A stretch of DNA of 64,000 nt. Origin: Apostichopus japonicus. Its lineage: Eukaryota; Echinodermata; Holothuroidea; Aspidochirotida; Stichopodidae. The notes below the pieces were generated by a model that was not told the DNA's origin, did no database searches, and saw only the letters and a list, made by a program, of their open reading frames with translations. The stretch is from NCBI RefSeq assembly GCF_037975245.1, contig NC_092575.1, positions 19,611,841 through 19,675,840 of the forward strand, in the 5' to 3' direction. Both the position numbers and the translations under genes were made by a program. Below, piece after piece: positions 35,086 to 47,372 of this stretch (the stretch's first letter is position 1; each line of letters begins with the position of its first letter).

Positions 35086-36410
35086 CTGTGAAAACAACAG
35101 TTAAACACAAAACAAAGACCGTTACACAGTGCCGAACAAGAAGAGGTGGGCTGAGGGGGGGGGGGGGGTGATTCCAAGATCTCGCGTGCTTTGTTTTTTG
35201 TGAAGTTAAAGCAAACTAGAGATTCAATGATAAGTAGGAATATCAAAAAGTGTGGGATTGGGAGGTACCAAAACAGAGTTTTATTTTTTTATGCTACGTT
35301 GTCCCAGAAATTTCCCCAAGATTTCAATTATTGATCCCAAGTTTCGTTATTTTCCTCTGAGTTTTACTTCGAATATCACTTTTTCTTCTCTATTTCAACT
35401 TACCTGTAAGACCAAAATTTCTGAAGGTTAATCTAAACATTTTCAACTTTTTGTAGACATTTTTCTTGACTTCTTTCAAACAAAAACAAATAGTTTCGAC
35501 ATCATTCATCTCAAAATTTTGAATATTCCACGTTTTCAAAATTTCGTTTATATTTTGCAACTTTCGACATTTTCTTTGCCCTGGAAATTTCAACAAGTAC
35601 GGTACATTTCGAAATTTGGACTCGTTCCTAAATATTCAGATATTACGACTTTTTGTATCAACATTTCGACTTTGAATATCTCAATGCTTTTGATTTTTTT
35701 TAGTTCCGTTATGTCCCCAATCTCCGAATGCAATATATGATGAATATGGAGATACAGCGCGAGGCATACTCGGGCAATCATGGAGCGGGAAATTAGTAAA
35801 TATACATGTAGGAGAGAACCAGGATTCATACACATATTAACACAGATAGCGGTTGCAAACTTATTGGGAGGCTTGAGGCCAAAGATATTAAAAGACAACA
35901 AGCCAAGTCTCTTTAACTCTAACTCCTACAACTGATCTTAATGGGATTCATATTAATATAATATTAATGATTAACGATTAATGATTAACGTCATTATCGT
36001 TTCTGGAAGATTTCCAAGTAGGTTATGCGGAAATCAACTCACATTCTCGGAATGTCACACGTCACGTGTTTAACTCCGAGACGCAAGTCGCTCCTTAAGG
36101 TCACTTGTTGGCTTTCGGAAGTATCGCCAATCGTGCAGCTTACTCCTCGAACTGGAAATGAATGTCGTAACCCTTTTACCCGTAACAAAGGTTGGGGCGG
36201 AATAAATTACCCAGCTCCCGGCTCCGCCGTCACGGCAGAGTTTCCTAACGCACTTACGCCCCCCCCCCCCCCGCCCACGAAACAAATAGTTAGATTATCC
36301 ACCACGTTTAAGGGGTGTTAATTATCTGAAGTGATCCTTATAAATTCTTTTACACTAAACCGATGATGGCAGTTTTGATTCCTTGTCGGAGGCAAACGGT
36401 ATCTATGCGA
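35086..36410. other. Upstream flank of sulfotransferase paralogue 1
   Basis: Non-coding. The 5' UTR exon (35085-35011) has a splice acceptor, so one or more untranslated exons should lie upstream; I could not locate them. Contains G-run 35154-35168, C-run 36258-36271 and AATTTCGA-rich sequence near 35400-35660. A (GT)n tract begins at about 36413. Confidence 0.4.
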
Positions 36411-36448
36411 TTGCGTGTGTGCGTGTGTGTGTGTATGTGACACTTGCT

Positions 36449-36925
36449 TGTAAACACTGTAACTCAAAAATTGAATAGTGTATTAACTTCATATTTGGTA
36501 TGTGAATCCGTCTTATAAAGTACAAGAAGCCTTGTGTTTTTGTGAAGTTCAATGGTCATTTGGAGTCAGCAGAGTTCAAAGTTTAAAAATTTGTGAACAC
36601 GATCACTCAAAAAGTATATATTTGTTGAACTTCATAGATGGTATGCATATTCAGCGTGCTGAGTGCAAGAACCCTATTGAAATTGGTGAAGGTCATAGGT
36701 CATTTGCGGTCAACATTTAAGTGGAAGTGTGAAAATTTTGTAAACACGATATCACAAGACTATACATCTTTCTTGAACTTCATACTTAGTATGTTGATCC
36801 AGCTTGGTGGAGTGCAAGATTCCTATTGAAACGGGTAGAGGTCAACGGTCAAATGAGGTCAACAGGCATGCTCAAAGTCTGAAAACCTTTTAAACATGGT
36901 AACTCAAAAGTAAAAGCCTCAATTG
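36449..36925 (-). repeat. ~147-bp satellite-like tandem repeat, array 1 (3-4 degenerate copies)
   Basis: The anchor TGTAAACACGATATCTC-like recurs at 36451, 36593, 36741 and 36891 (spacing 142, 148, 150). Each unit contains GAACTTCATA..GGTATG and AGGTCA..GGTCATTTG blocks. The array is bordered by (GT)n and ATGTGACACTTGCTTGTAAACAC. It is the reverse-complement orientation of the array at 45785-46220, with the same boundary sequence. No coding content. Confidence 0.75.
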
Positions 36926-39900
36926 ATCTGTGAATTCTCAAATGGTATGATTTTCTTTTGATGAAAATAGTTCAAATTAGGTCAAATTTCAGCTCAGTTT
37001 AGTTCTGTGAATGGGCTCTATAGGGCTTCATCGAAACATACTTTGGCATACAGGTAATGAAATCTGCTTCAGAAATCATACCGCACTCACAAAACGACAT
37101 GTAAAAACTGCTGTGTAAGACAAGTCAGGTAAAACTAGAACACGTGTTAGCTAAACGTCAGCTTACTGAAATTACATAACCTCTGAGTTTCAACAGCTAC
37201 TATACACTCTTAAAACAACCTGGTGAAAATTTTTATGGTCAACAATATGCTAACATTATCCAGGATAATGTCTACATTAGTTAACATAATCCTTGTTACG
37301 CCTGGTTAATCTAGTGCGGTAAACCTGATCATAACATAACTCATGGTGAACTAATTAAAATAGATTATTAGCATATTGCAATCCTCGCCTCTGATTGGTC
37401 GAAAGCGCCCCTACATACCATTCTCGACCCCTGACCAATACCCATAGCTCCGCCACTGCAAATAACCATCTAATTATGGCAGATGACGAAGTCAAATTCA
37501 TTCTAGATCAATAGGGTATGAGTTACCCTAAATGAGTGTTTGTTTAAAGGGTAAAGGTGAAATACCGGGATCATGTCTATTTCGTCATTTCTGTTATACA
37601 GTCAGTTCCCACGTTATTGTAAGTATAACCTAACGTTAGCCCTTACGTTGTCAGGCTAGGTTAGGCCAAATCTTTTCTTGATGTGGAATTTATATACTGT
37701 AGCATGGACTTCGTACTTTTTGGTGAAATTAGATCTTCCTGTCGGTTGTCATGGTGAAATCGTGTATTTCTTAGGGGTGTCCGAACTTCGCAGTGTTCCG
37801 AGCTTCGCAATACTGACTATACTAACTATGAGATATAGAATAGCCTAGCTAAATTATTAAGTACCTTCAGGACTACACCTAAGAAAGTGTATGCATACAG
37901 TGTGTCATACCCTTACTCAGCAAGACCTAGACCTTCGCTAAATCACAGGCGCTTCTACTTCTACCGAATGTGAGTTATTGTGGTTTATGGTAACTTCTGA
38001 GTGCACACCTAACGAAAGCCACAAATATTTCCCCACAATTTTTTTACGCTTGGGTCAGCACACTTTAGACCCTGTAGCTTGCCTTCGCTTTTAAAAAGAC
38101 TAGGCCTTTATAAGCTAAACAGTGCATATGTTAAGACCACATGTTCGGGGAAATGGCTATAGGCTACTAGTAATTGACGACATTGAAAGAAGGAAACCAT
38201 AGCTGTTGCATGTGATGCATTTATTGTAGTGGCCTAGACTAACCTAGTGTAAATTTTACCCAGGCTAGGCTATAGCAATTAAGCTATATTAGGTTATAGG
38301 TATTGATAATGTGAAATTTATTGAGAATAATGATAATTATATACTATTAATTTATAAAACCATGAAACTTGTTTATAGTTAACCTTAATCTAGACTTTAC
38401 TTCAAATCTGAATTGGCCAACTTGCTTTAGGGTAGGGGGGGGGGGTACTGGTGTGTCAAGCTCTAACAGGTTTTGGCTGAAATGTAAGTTAATTAGTCTA
38501 AGCCTATCCATGCGATGATATAGGTATAGTCTAGCCCTAGTCACATGTAAGTTTTATCCACATGAGAAATGTAAAATGAAACACTACATTACTAGGTCAC
38601 AGCTTTGCACTCCTTACACTCCTTACAATATAAAACAAACATGAATATGAATTGTTGGATTATTACATCTCATGCTGTTCTTATACTACGATTATACTCC
38701 CCAAAAGTAGGTTTCGGAGCATTGTAAGTTAGGCAGATTATATTTCCCTTTTAGGCACAGCAGATCATGAAATTGGTGTAAATATCAATAAACTGAACTG
38801 CTCATGGCATGATTTTCTGAACATTAAAAAAGGGACACATTTACAGTTTTCATTGAAGATGTCACTGCCCTATCATACATCTATTCAAAGAGGAATGTTT
38901 ACAATAGTACATATATATATAAACTGGTAAGTATTTAAACATGGTAGAAAACTCAAATAAAGACCTTTGGAATAAATTTTTAAATGAAGATCTTTGGAAT
39001 TAAGTTTTACTTTTAAAATATTTTCTAACAAATGTGACCAGCTTCTGTTAGGTGCAGTAATAAATAGGCCCTAACTCTTTTCTGTAGTTATATATGTGTC
39101 ATTTTGTTTTGGCAGAAAAAGAACATTTGTCCCAAGAGGAGCTTACAGCCATGGCAGAGTACAGTACATAAAACACAACCTTGAGCCTTGCATACCATTG
39201 CAAACTACATGAACAAACTGCTGGCTGCAGGTTACTTAGTCCTGGGGGGGGGGGGGGGGTAAGCACTGTTCAATGTAATGCAACTGAATACTGTCAAGCA
39301 GTAAAATATCTCCATACCTAAATACTGATATGCTTAACTACAGAAGATTTGCCATTCAAATTTATATACCATTTTCATATAAAAGAAGGAAAAGGTGAAC
39401 ATGTTCGTTTATTTTGCTGCAATGTTCATCCTGCGTACACTGGGCTGACCCTCTCTTTCTGGAAAGGCTCGAAAACGATTACAGAAATCATTTATCAATA
39501 CCAGAGAATTCCCGCAACCCTTCATGATTAATCATGAACAGTGTCATACACATAAACTGTCTATAACCCTTCACTCATTGTTTTTACCAAGATTTGGAAT
39601 TTAACACGTCTTTAGAAATGTTGCGTCCGCTCAGAAAACCTTGCATCCCTACAGACCTCGATGAAAACATGCAGTTTAAAGTACCTCTACAGGAACGCAC
39701 AATACTTAGTTATATATCCCCTGACAATCATTTGCTTGTGCACAAAACAAAAATCAAATGATGAAAGCTGTAACTAGTATACAACAACAAAAATATTGTC
39801 GAATTCTGAAGCGCGAAGCTTGCCGTGGACTAGTTACCATATAGTTACAAACAACACCGGTCCCTTTGTGTTCATTGAAAACTTTAAATGCAAGAATGCC

Positions 39901-41239
39901 TCCAGACATTGATATTGGGGCCAATTAGCCAAGAAAATCACAAAAACAATTAGAAACCGCAATTGACTATTTTAGCAGGAATGTCTATATAATGGAATTG
40001 TTGTTAACAAAGTACTTGCGATGATTGATATGATTTATTTGTTTTCAAATATATTGGGCAAATATTCAGTAAATTTAGTGCACACGATGTGTGCGAAGTA
40101 CCACGTCAGGCAATAACTCCAGTACAATTTTTTGGTGCTTTCATTGTACAACCAAACAATCCTTAAAACTGTCTTAAATGAGCACTGGCTATGAGAGAAC
40201 CTACAGCTCCGCACAAGTAGAGCAAGGAAAACAGTTTTTGGTACAACAAAGACATGCTTCATTTTGCCTAATATTAAACTACTACTCATGCCATCAAGTT
40301 AAACGTTCCACACAAAAATTAGTTGCAAGGCTATTGATACCATGTTCTAGTTACTGGAACCATTGCAGTAACTATATTGTCTTACTTCCATACACTTCCT
40401 CCTTTTAAAGCGTTGATTTGTATTGATTTATCTTCGCAAAAGATTGGTCACTTACTCTCCGCCAAGTGTGGAAGCATAACTTGAAGCCACTGCTGAAGTC
40501 TTCAAATTTATATTACAGGAATTTTCTTGAGATAGTGAAATTCAGTTAAATTAAATTGCATGTATCTTCGAAATTTCAAACAGAATAGCCAAATCTGGGG
40601 ACTGTACAACATTTAATTGTACATTATTCTAAGCCTATCCTACAGTCTATATCGTAGATGGCAAGTCCCTGATTTCTAGTTTATGTCTCTGTGGTGTATA
40701 TGAGTCTTACATGTCTTAATTTGTTTCATCTGTTTAAGTCAATGTAAGTACAGCTAACCTGTGTGTTCATGGCATTGCATCATAATTACAGATAGAGCAA
40801 GACTTTGATTATTTGCAACAAAGGTGTAAGAGCTCTCTTGATCAGAAATGGATGCTTTGGCACAACAGATAATCACTATGCGGATCATGTGTATTCCGCA
40901 TGGCCAAGCCTACTGATTACCTTCCACAGTATAAATGTTCATCATCAAAAAGTTTGGTAGCAGTGCGCGCCTAGCAGGCAGCCTCTCAACATCTCTTCTT
41001 TCTCTGTCATATCTTGCTTTTTCTAATAAATCATTCTGTTCAAGTTCTGAACCAGTGGATAAGTTACCTATCAGGACTCTGGTGGGAAATGTCTGTGCTT
41101 ATTGGATCTTCAGTGTTTTTTTTTGTAACTTTGTGAAATAAATATAACTTGTTGTGCTTTCTTCAACACATGTTTTGCTGTACTTCCCTTCCACCGTGGA
41201 TCTTTTTTAAGCTTGTGCAGCCAACCTTGACTAAGCCAA

Positions 41240-41497
41240 GTGACTTTTAATCTTAGTTTTCTTTTCACCAGAAGTGTACTGTACAATAGCTCTGTTCACT
41301 GGACAATGGGAGTATTGATTTTCGTAATCCTCCTCTGTGGAGTTCTAGGGAATAGCCAGTGTAATGCTGTACAGGATGTTAAAGCAACCTATAACAGAGA
41401 CCAACTGCTTGAACTTAACACTGCCAAAAATGACAGCAACATATGTTTACTTGTGTTTAATTTGGACTTCAGTATTGCAGTATTGCATTTCTTATAG
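41240..41497 (+). other. Short open frame with signal-peptide-like N-terminus inside the 4.9-kb element
   Basis: From ATG 41306 the frame reads MGVLIFVILLCGVLGNSQCN, a textbook hydrophobic core with a small-residue cleavage region, then VKATYNRDQLLELN, before stopping at 41497 (63 codons). The second phrase resembles segments preceding the endonuclease domain in some LINE ORF2 proteins, but the match is from memory of the pattern only. No downstream domain follows. Could be a chance frame. Confidence 0.2.
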
Positions 41498-41715
41498 AAA
41501 TTCATCGTATAAATATTTGAGGAATTCATATAACTATTTTGTGAATGTTCATTTACTCAAAATTCAAAAGTAAGGAGGCACAAATAAACTTTCAGTAACA
41601 TTAATTATGTTGTTTTATAATTTATGTTTTGCCTTTCCATAATTTGATGCATTGCAACTTTAATCGAGGATAAGGTGGTATAGCCAATAGAATTAAAAAG
41701 AAAAGTTGTGATTTA

Positions 41716-42010
41716 ACCAGGAATAAGGTGGCAAATTCTTTGATATTAACCAGGGTAGTAGTCACATTAATCAGGAAACGTTTAATGTAACCAGGAAAGA
41801 GGTGGAACGTTCTATGATATGAACCAGGATAGTATTGGCACCAGCCAGGAAATGTTGGTCAATTTAAGCAGTAAAGAGGTGGAATACGTTTGATAATAAC
41901 CAGGATGGTAGTCACATCAACCAGAAAATGTTGGTTAATTTAACCAGGAATGAGGTGAAATACCCATAGATATTAACCAGAATAGTAATAAAATCTAACC
42001 AGGAAATTTA
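41716..42010 (+). repeat. ~76-bp tandem repeat (about four copies) with AACCAGGA core
   Basis: Units beginning AACCAGGAATAAGGTGG, AACCAGGAAAGAGGTGG, AAGCAGTAAAGAGGTGG and AACCAGGAATGAGGTG follow each other, each containing a second ATTAACCAGGRTAGTA phrase and a third CAGGAAATGTT phrase. It lies just inside the right TIR of the 4.9-kb element and is probably part of it. Confidence 0.75.
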
Positions 42011-42424
42011 ACCAGGATTTCCTGAATATTTCTACCAGGATTTTGTTTACATACCATTTACCAGGATACCTGGTGAAAACAGCCAGAATATGGGGGATGG
42101 CATATAAACGCAACTCCTGGTGAACTTTCACCGGGTTGTTTTTAGAGTGGTATACCTAGCTTGTGTTTAAATCTCTTTTCTTACATAACGTAGGTAAAAT
42201 AGAACCATCTTTGCGGTATATTAAACAACTAAGATATATTGCGACTATACTGGGAATCGGTAAAATGCCTTACTTATTAAGTGATGTAAAAGTACAAGGG
42301 CTGCGTGGCTCATATCCATGCGGCGACAACCAGAGAAGCAAGTAGTTGACTAATACGAACGATGGAAATTTCATGGAAACGAACACTCACAGAGTGGGGT
42401 CTTGAAGACTGTCACATTTGACAC

Positions 42425-42711
42425 CCGATACACACAGAGAACACTGTAACTACCGTACATCTTTTAAGTTTTCTACCACAATAAAAACTGGATCGTGCTT
42501 TAAATCAGTAGCAATGTGCTATTATGATTACAGTAAGAACTGAGGATAAGTGTAATGCCAACAAATCTAGTTTGATGCATTTTACTGTAAACCTTATTGA
42601 ACATTGCTACCGATTTAAAAAAAAAATACATAAGCATGATCCAGTTTTTACTGTCCGGGTACAAAACTTTAAGACTTACAGTAGTTTATGTAATCTCTGT
42701 GTGAATCGGTT
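42425..42711. mobile_element. Foldback MITE, copy 1 (CACACAGAGA ends)
   Basis: The left end CCGATACACACAGAGA pairs with the right end TCTCTGTGTGAATCGG, and the interior arms are complementary (AAAACTGGATC..GGTAGCAATG-like versus CATTGCTACCGATTTA..GATCCAGTTTT). Nothing coding. Other copies: 61385-61697 (complete) and 53736-53832 (right arm only). Confidence 0.75.
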
Positions 42712-42794
42712 GCATTTGAAGTTTTGAATTACTGTCTAACAGTGAAAACGCTACATATTTTGAAAACGGTGTACAAATATGACTATACTTATGG

Positions 42795-42930
42795 AACCAG
42801 ACTGCAAAACTGCAGTGCGGTTTCGATAATGCAACATGAATAAACTTATATGAATGTGACACACTATAGGCTTTATAGGTATAGCCAGGATGCACAAGAA
42901 ACTTCAATTTAAGTAGCACAGCAAAAAGCA
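42795..42930 (+). repeat. Dispersed repeat family B, copy 1 (short)
   Basis: GAACCAGACTGCAAAACTGCAGTGCGGTTTCGAT ... TATAGCCAGGATG matches 44203-44440 and 59008-59245. This copy ends soon after GCCAGGATGCACAAG; the other two extend about 130 bp further. Confidence 0.7.
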
Positions 42931-43034
42931 TTGGCAGCTAATGACCGAGATGGAAACTTTTCTTGTATTTAGCATACAGACTGATCTCTACCTAGGACAA
43001 CATATTCTTCTAACCAATGTGGTACACCTATTAA

Positions 43035-43437
43035 GGCCTGGTCACACTACAGCGATATTTTATCGGAATACGGTCCGATTTTTTCGATTTTAGGCCGAAG
43101 AGTGAGGTTTGTGGTAGTGAATGTAATGAATGCAGTGGAATATTCGAATACCTACTTCAAATCTGAGGGGTTCTAGAACTGACTACATTCTGAAGTGACG
43201 TCACATCGAAAAACGATAAAAATCGGAAGAGAAATCGGATTGCTATCCGATAAAAGGAAACGGAGTCAATATCAAAAGTAAGGAGAGGGCTATTCCACAT
43301 CGGAATGGCTCAACAGATAGCAAATCAGGTCCTTTATCACTGTGGCTAGAAGACCCGAACGGAAAACAGGCTGTTTCGATTCCTCCGGGAAAATCGGATA
43401 GTATTCCGATAAAAAATCGGTATAGTGTGACCGGGCC
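43035..43437. mobile_element. 403-bp MITE flanked by TTAA (piggyBac/Kolobok-type)
   Basis: Ends are GGCCTGGTCACACTA and, inverted at the right, GGCCCGGTCACACTA, each directly bordered by TTAA (43031-43034 and 43438-43441). The subterminal regions are full of ATCGGAATA / TATTCCGAT and AAAATCGG words on both sides. No coding capacity. Confidence 0.85.
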
Positions 43438-43560
43438 TTAAGCCGTATACATTAAGCAGGCGCCGGGCGATTTTTATTTTACCTCCTGGTTCCCAAGATT
43501 TTGCGTCTGGTTTGACTCTAAACCATCTAACTAGGCGACAGTTAATTTTCGTAATCGGCA

Positions 43561-43637
43561 CCTGGTCATTTCCCCAACGTTACTACATCCGAACCTGAAG
43601 TTTAAAGTTGGCACTGAATCTCGACAACTGCGATATA
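43561..43637 (+). repeat. Dispersed ~75-bp repeat C, copy 1
   Basis: The phrase CATTTCCCCAACGTTACTAC ... CCTGAAGTTT ... GAATCTCGACA recurs in direct orientation at 45558-45632 with a few substitutions. Function unknown; probably both are pieces of one mobile element. Confidence 0.6.
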
Positions 43638-44202
43638 CGATGTACATGCAAAATTGGTTCAATGAAATATAGCTATCGGTATAACTAACACCATGCTTTA
43701 CAATGGAAGGAGATACGACTGAGCTAAATGTTCTTTTTCAATTTCCATTGTTGCTATTATCCTCGCGGAAGTCGTGTGTACAGTCTATTGCGAGTTTGGA
43801 CGTGTGCGTGTGGCTCGCAATATCCTGATATGTAGATATATTGTGGATATTATCCTCCTTTTGCGCCGATTGATCGCATTAATTGTTGAGTGATGTAAGC
43901 ATATCAGATTGTATTATGGTGCGAACTTCGAGGTGCTTTTATCTGTGATGATGAAATCAATTTGTACAATGTTATAGTAGAAACATATAATTAAATACAT
44001 ATAGACAAGTATATGAAACCTTACATACATCTGGTAAGTAACACATGCAAGGTTTCTTTCTTAGCGTAAAAGCTAACTGTAAACCCATACCCAACTCAAC
44101 ATACACAGCAACAACCACAGCATCCTGAGTAGGCATTTTTTCAAAGCACAAACATGTTTGCAAAGGCTTAATTAGTACAGGCAAGCACTTGGGTATATTT
44201 CA

Positions 44203-44440
44203 TAACCAGACAGCAAAGCTGCAGTGTGGTTTCGATGATGCTATATGAACACTCTTATATGAATGTTGACACACTAGACTTTAGGGTATAGCCAGGATGA
44301 ATAACACACTTCAGTCTAAGTAGTGCAAAAACAAGAGGTCTAAGAGGTTGTTCCTTACGAAGTGTTACTTTGTTTGCTCACTTCTTTGAACACAAATATG
44401 TCGTTGACAGTTTCGAATATCGCTTGTCAAAACTCACTCG
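44203..44440 (+). repeat. Dispersed repeat family B, copy 2
   Basis: Shares ACCAGACAGCAAARCTGCAG, TATAGCCAGGATGAATAA, AACAAGAGGTCTA and GAACACAAATATGTCGTT with 59008-59245 in the same order over about 240 bp. No terminal repeats or coding frame seen. Confidence 0.75.
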
Positions 44441-45557
44441 GCACTGTGATTGCTCTTCAAGTCTCCATAGTACAGATATAAAACATCAATACTGTCTGTG
44501 AACAAAGGTTACGCACTGGGGCAGATACATGGTGCTACGTAATTGCACATTGGATAACTATATTTCTGTGCAGTGTAAAATTTAAACTTATTTCACCACA
44601 AGTAAGTGTTGAACGAAGTAAAACATGTCGCAGAATCATAAATAAGCAGATTGGCCTATTGTAGTGTTCCAAACAATTAAAAATAAATCATCTGCAAAAA
44701 TACCTACGAAGATAGCTTAAGTTATGTTACATTAGGGCTCCTCAATAACTAGGCATGTACTATACAGTAGCTAGGCGTGCGAGACTCCCAAGACTCTACA
44801 GTAATTCATTGATACTTTGAACCTATACTCAGTTGATTAGGGCGACTTCGTACATATTTTCCCAATTATTTACCTTGTCTTAATGTCTGCAGATTGGTGT
44901 GCGAAAAATATCGCTATAACCCAGTTACACTAAAGAACTCATATCGATCTTTACACAATGAAAATCTAAGGTTGAAAGAGCATCATTCTTCAACTCGCAA
45001 CTGGTATTGAGTGAATTTCTTTGCAAAAAATCACAGCAGCAATAACAACAAACTTGTCTCAAGACTACTTAAATTGTTGTATATTTTGCAAACTATTACT
45101 GATGGCATGTAGGGAATGTCTTAAGAAATCATTCAGATGTCTGTCCACCTTATTGTTAGAATTCTGACAAACTTTTTTGAAAATGCTTATCGTTAGAAGT
45201 CTACCTGCATATACTCTACTGTGCAGGGATTGCGTGCGCATTTAACCAAGCTGTCGTGATATCGGCAGTTGATCTTTTTTTGATTGGTTGAGAAATTAAT
45301 GTATGCACACATTGTTTTTTATGAATGCCTTTAAAACGCATTTACGTTCTTCGTAAGCTCAATCCGCTCGGTCTAATACATATTTATTTTAGAATTTATG
45401 TGATAGTTTCCGCTGTATGTTTGTTTCTCATGAAGTTTGTGAAAAATCTCCGCACATGAAATATTCCCGTACATAATGCACGTGCAGATAGCAAACCATT
45501 TTACACAGTAAATTCGCATTGAGATCAGTTATTGATGGAAATCTAACTAAACGGCGC

Positions 45558-45632
45558 CTAGCCATTTCCCAACGTAACTACATCCAAACCTGAAGTTTTT
45601 ATTTGGCCCTGAATCTCGACAGAAGAACGACG
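45558..45632 (+). repeat. Dispersed ~75-bp repeat C, copy 2
   Basis: Second copy of the 43561-43637 phrase (CATTTCCCAACGTAACTACA ... CCTGAAGTTT ... GAATCTCGACA), same strand, about 2.0 kb away. Confidence 0.6.
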
Positions 45633-45784
45633 GAAAACTTCAACAACGGAAGCAAATATATACTACCGATGATTCAGTGATATCGTTCGTTCCAATAGCA
45701 ACGTTGTGTGTACAAATAGTATCGTTTTGCACACTATGTATGTAGCGAAAGTATGCTGCGAAGCGACACACTGAAGGCTATGGA

Positions 45785-46220
45785 TGACTAGTGACCCCAA
45801 ATGACCTTTTACCTCCACAAGAAACAATAGGCTTCTTGTACTTAACGTTTCACAACTGCATACTAAATATAAGATTGGTCCAAGATTCCCTTCTTGAGAT
45901 ATCGTGTTTACAAGGTTTTCACAATTTGACCCCTGTTGACCCCAAATGACATTTGACCTCTATAAAAAGACAATAGGCTTTTCTACTCAATGTGGTACCC
46001 CTACACACAAACTATGAGATTGCACCAAGCTCCCCTTATTGAGATATCGTGTTTACAAAGTTTTCACAATTTGACCCCTGGTGACCCCAAGTGACCTTTG
46101 ACGTCCCCAGTAAACAATAGACTTCTTCTTCTCAATGTGGTATTCCTACACACCAAATATGACGTTGGTCCAAGCTTCCCTTCTTGAGATATCGTGTTTA
46201 CAAGCAAGGCGTCACACACA
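45785..46220 (+). repeat. ~147-bp satellite-like tandem repeat, array 2 (about three copies)
   Basis: TTGAGATATCGTGTTTACAA recurs at 45893, 46039 and 46186, and TGACCCCAAATGACCTTTGA-like phrases at about 45792, 45937 and 46083, giving a 146-147-bp unit. The array ends in GTTTACAAGCAAGGCGTCAC followed by ACACACATACACAC. This is array 1 (36449-36925) in the opposite orientation, sharing that boundary. Confidence 0.85.
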
Positions 46221-46505
46221 TACACACTCTTCCGCCTGCAAAGGTTACGCGGTAACAAAGGTTACGATTATCATCGAAACCAATAATACCCAGACACAAG
46301 AAAGCACCCAATAAATAGTGCTTTGTTAAGCCTGATAACAATCGTTATAGCTGACATTGACCACTTTCATCCTTGTTTGTGGAACTATTGCTTTGACTAC
46401 ATGCGTTTGTATAATAAGTCTGAAATCTGATACGTTTAAGGAAGGTTATCATTTCTTTGGTTGTAATCCTGAGCTTAAACTTTTTCAATCTTTTTATTCA
46501 TTTAG

Positions 46506-46655
46506 AGTATCATAAGAATGCTGCAATTCATCTTCTCCCTGTTAATTTCTCTGGATGAAGAAAATGTTATTGAGGAAGAGTGTCCAGTGTGGAGGCATGC
46601 TCTACTCTCTTTAATGTGGCACGTTGGTTTAAAAGCCAAGCTAGGCCCTCACTGA
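46506..46655 (+). pseudogene. Possible exon remnant after a good splice acceptor
   Basis: A pyrimidine-rich tract ending TTCATTTAG precedes a 50-codon frame to TGA 46653-46655, reading RMLQFIFSLLISLDEENVIE then ECPVWRHALLSLMWHV. A second frame at 46728-46964 (HEPHCKEFMGSTLATADRLS and so on) follows closely. Neither is recognised. They might be pieces of one decayed gene or mobile-element protein; chance is also possible. Confidence 0.2.
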
Positions 46656-47372
46656 TATGCTATGATAGATTGATGACAATTTAATGTGGTTAAGAATAAG
46701 TTTCTTGGAAAAAAATAAACCAAAGATTTGTTTTCCAAATTAACTTACTTAAGGCACGAACCACACTGCAAGGAGTTCATGGGAAGCACCCTTGCTACAG
46801 CTGATAGATTGTCTCAAGTTGTGAGGCCACTTTATTATTTGCAGAATTCACTGGAAGTTCACTCGAAGTGTTACAACAAGCTTCTTACAGTATTCATGGG
46901 TATTATTGCCAATCATTTGCCAGAGGGTAAATTGACACTGATTGCTTCTAACTTAAAGGTTTGAATGTCTTCGGGCGTAATATCTGCATTACCTGTTTCC
47001 TTTCAGTGCATATGTCCAATGAAATGGGATGGAATATTGATGTACCAAATAGGAATATATTTCTTTCAAGTTTTGTATGATGATATTGAATGAACCTCCA
47101 CAAATGACATATTGGTCCAGAACCTGTCTGTTAAGAGGAATGTATGTGCCTCCTGTTACATTGCACATAACCATTCATGATTAATTACCATTTTAACTCC
47201 CCCACAAAACATAACCTCCAATATACTCCATACAAGAGGAATCTTAATTGCATGTTAGTTGTGTCTGGTTGGAGGGGGATGGGGGTGGGAGGTTGGCTTC
47301 ATCAAATGAACAATTGTGAGACTTTAGGGGCAAATTATATCCGTACATTTACATTGGCTAACATAGTACCTA

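Larger units (their letters stand above)
37205..42149. mobile_element. 4.9-kb TIR element, no transposase recognised
   Basis: The left end CACTCTTAAAACAACCTGGT (37205) and the reverse complement of the right end CACTCTAAAAACAACCCGGT (42149) form imperfect terminal inverted repeats continuing into GTGAAA. Near the right end is a ~76-bp tandem array built on AACCAGGA; CCTGGTTAA/ATCCAGGATAAT words sit near the left end, giving subterminal repeats on both sides. The interior (37330-41690) has only short frames, with a possible tiny exon pair (ATG at 37477; 39118-39177) that I could not join. Possible TA-rich target site (TATA left, GTATAC right). Confidence 0.5.

Noticed and set aside
45785-46220. 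CRISPR array
   Set aside because: Repeats are ~147 bp, directly adjacent with no unique spacers, in a eukaryotic context.
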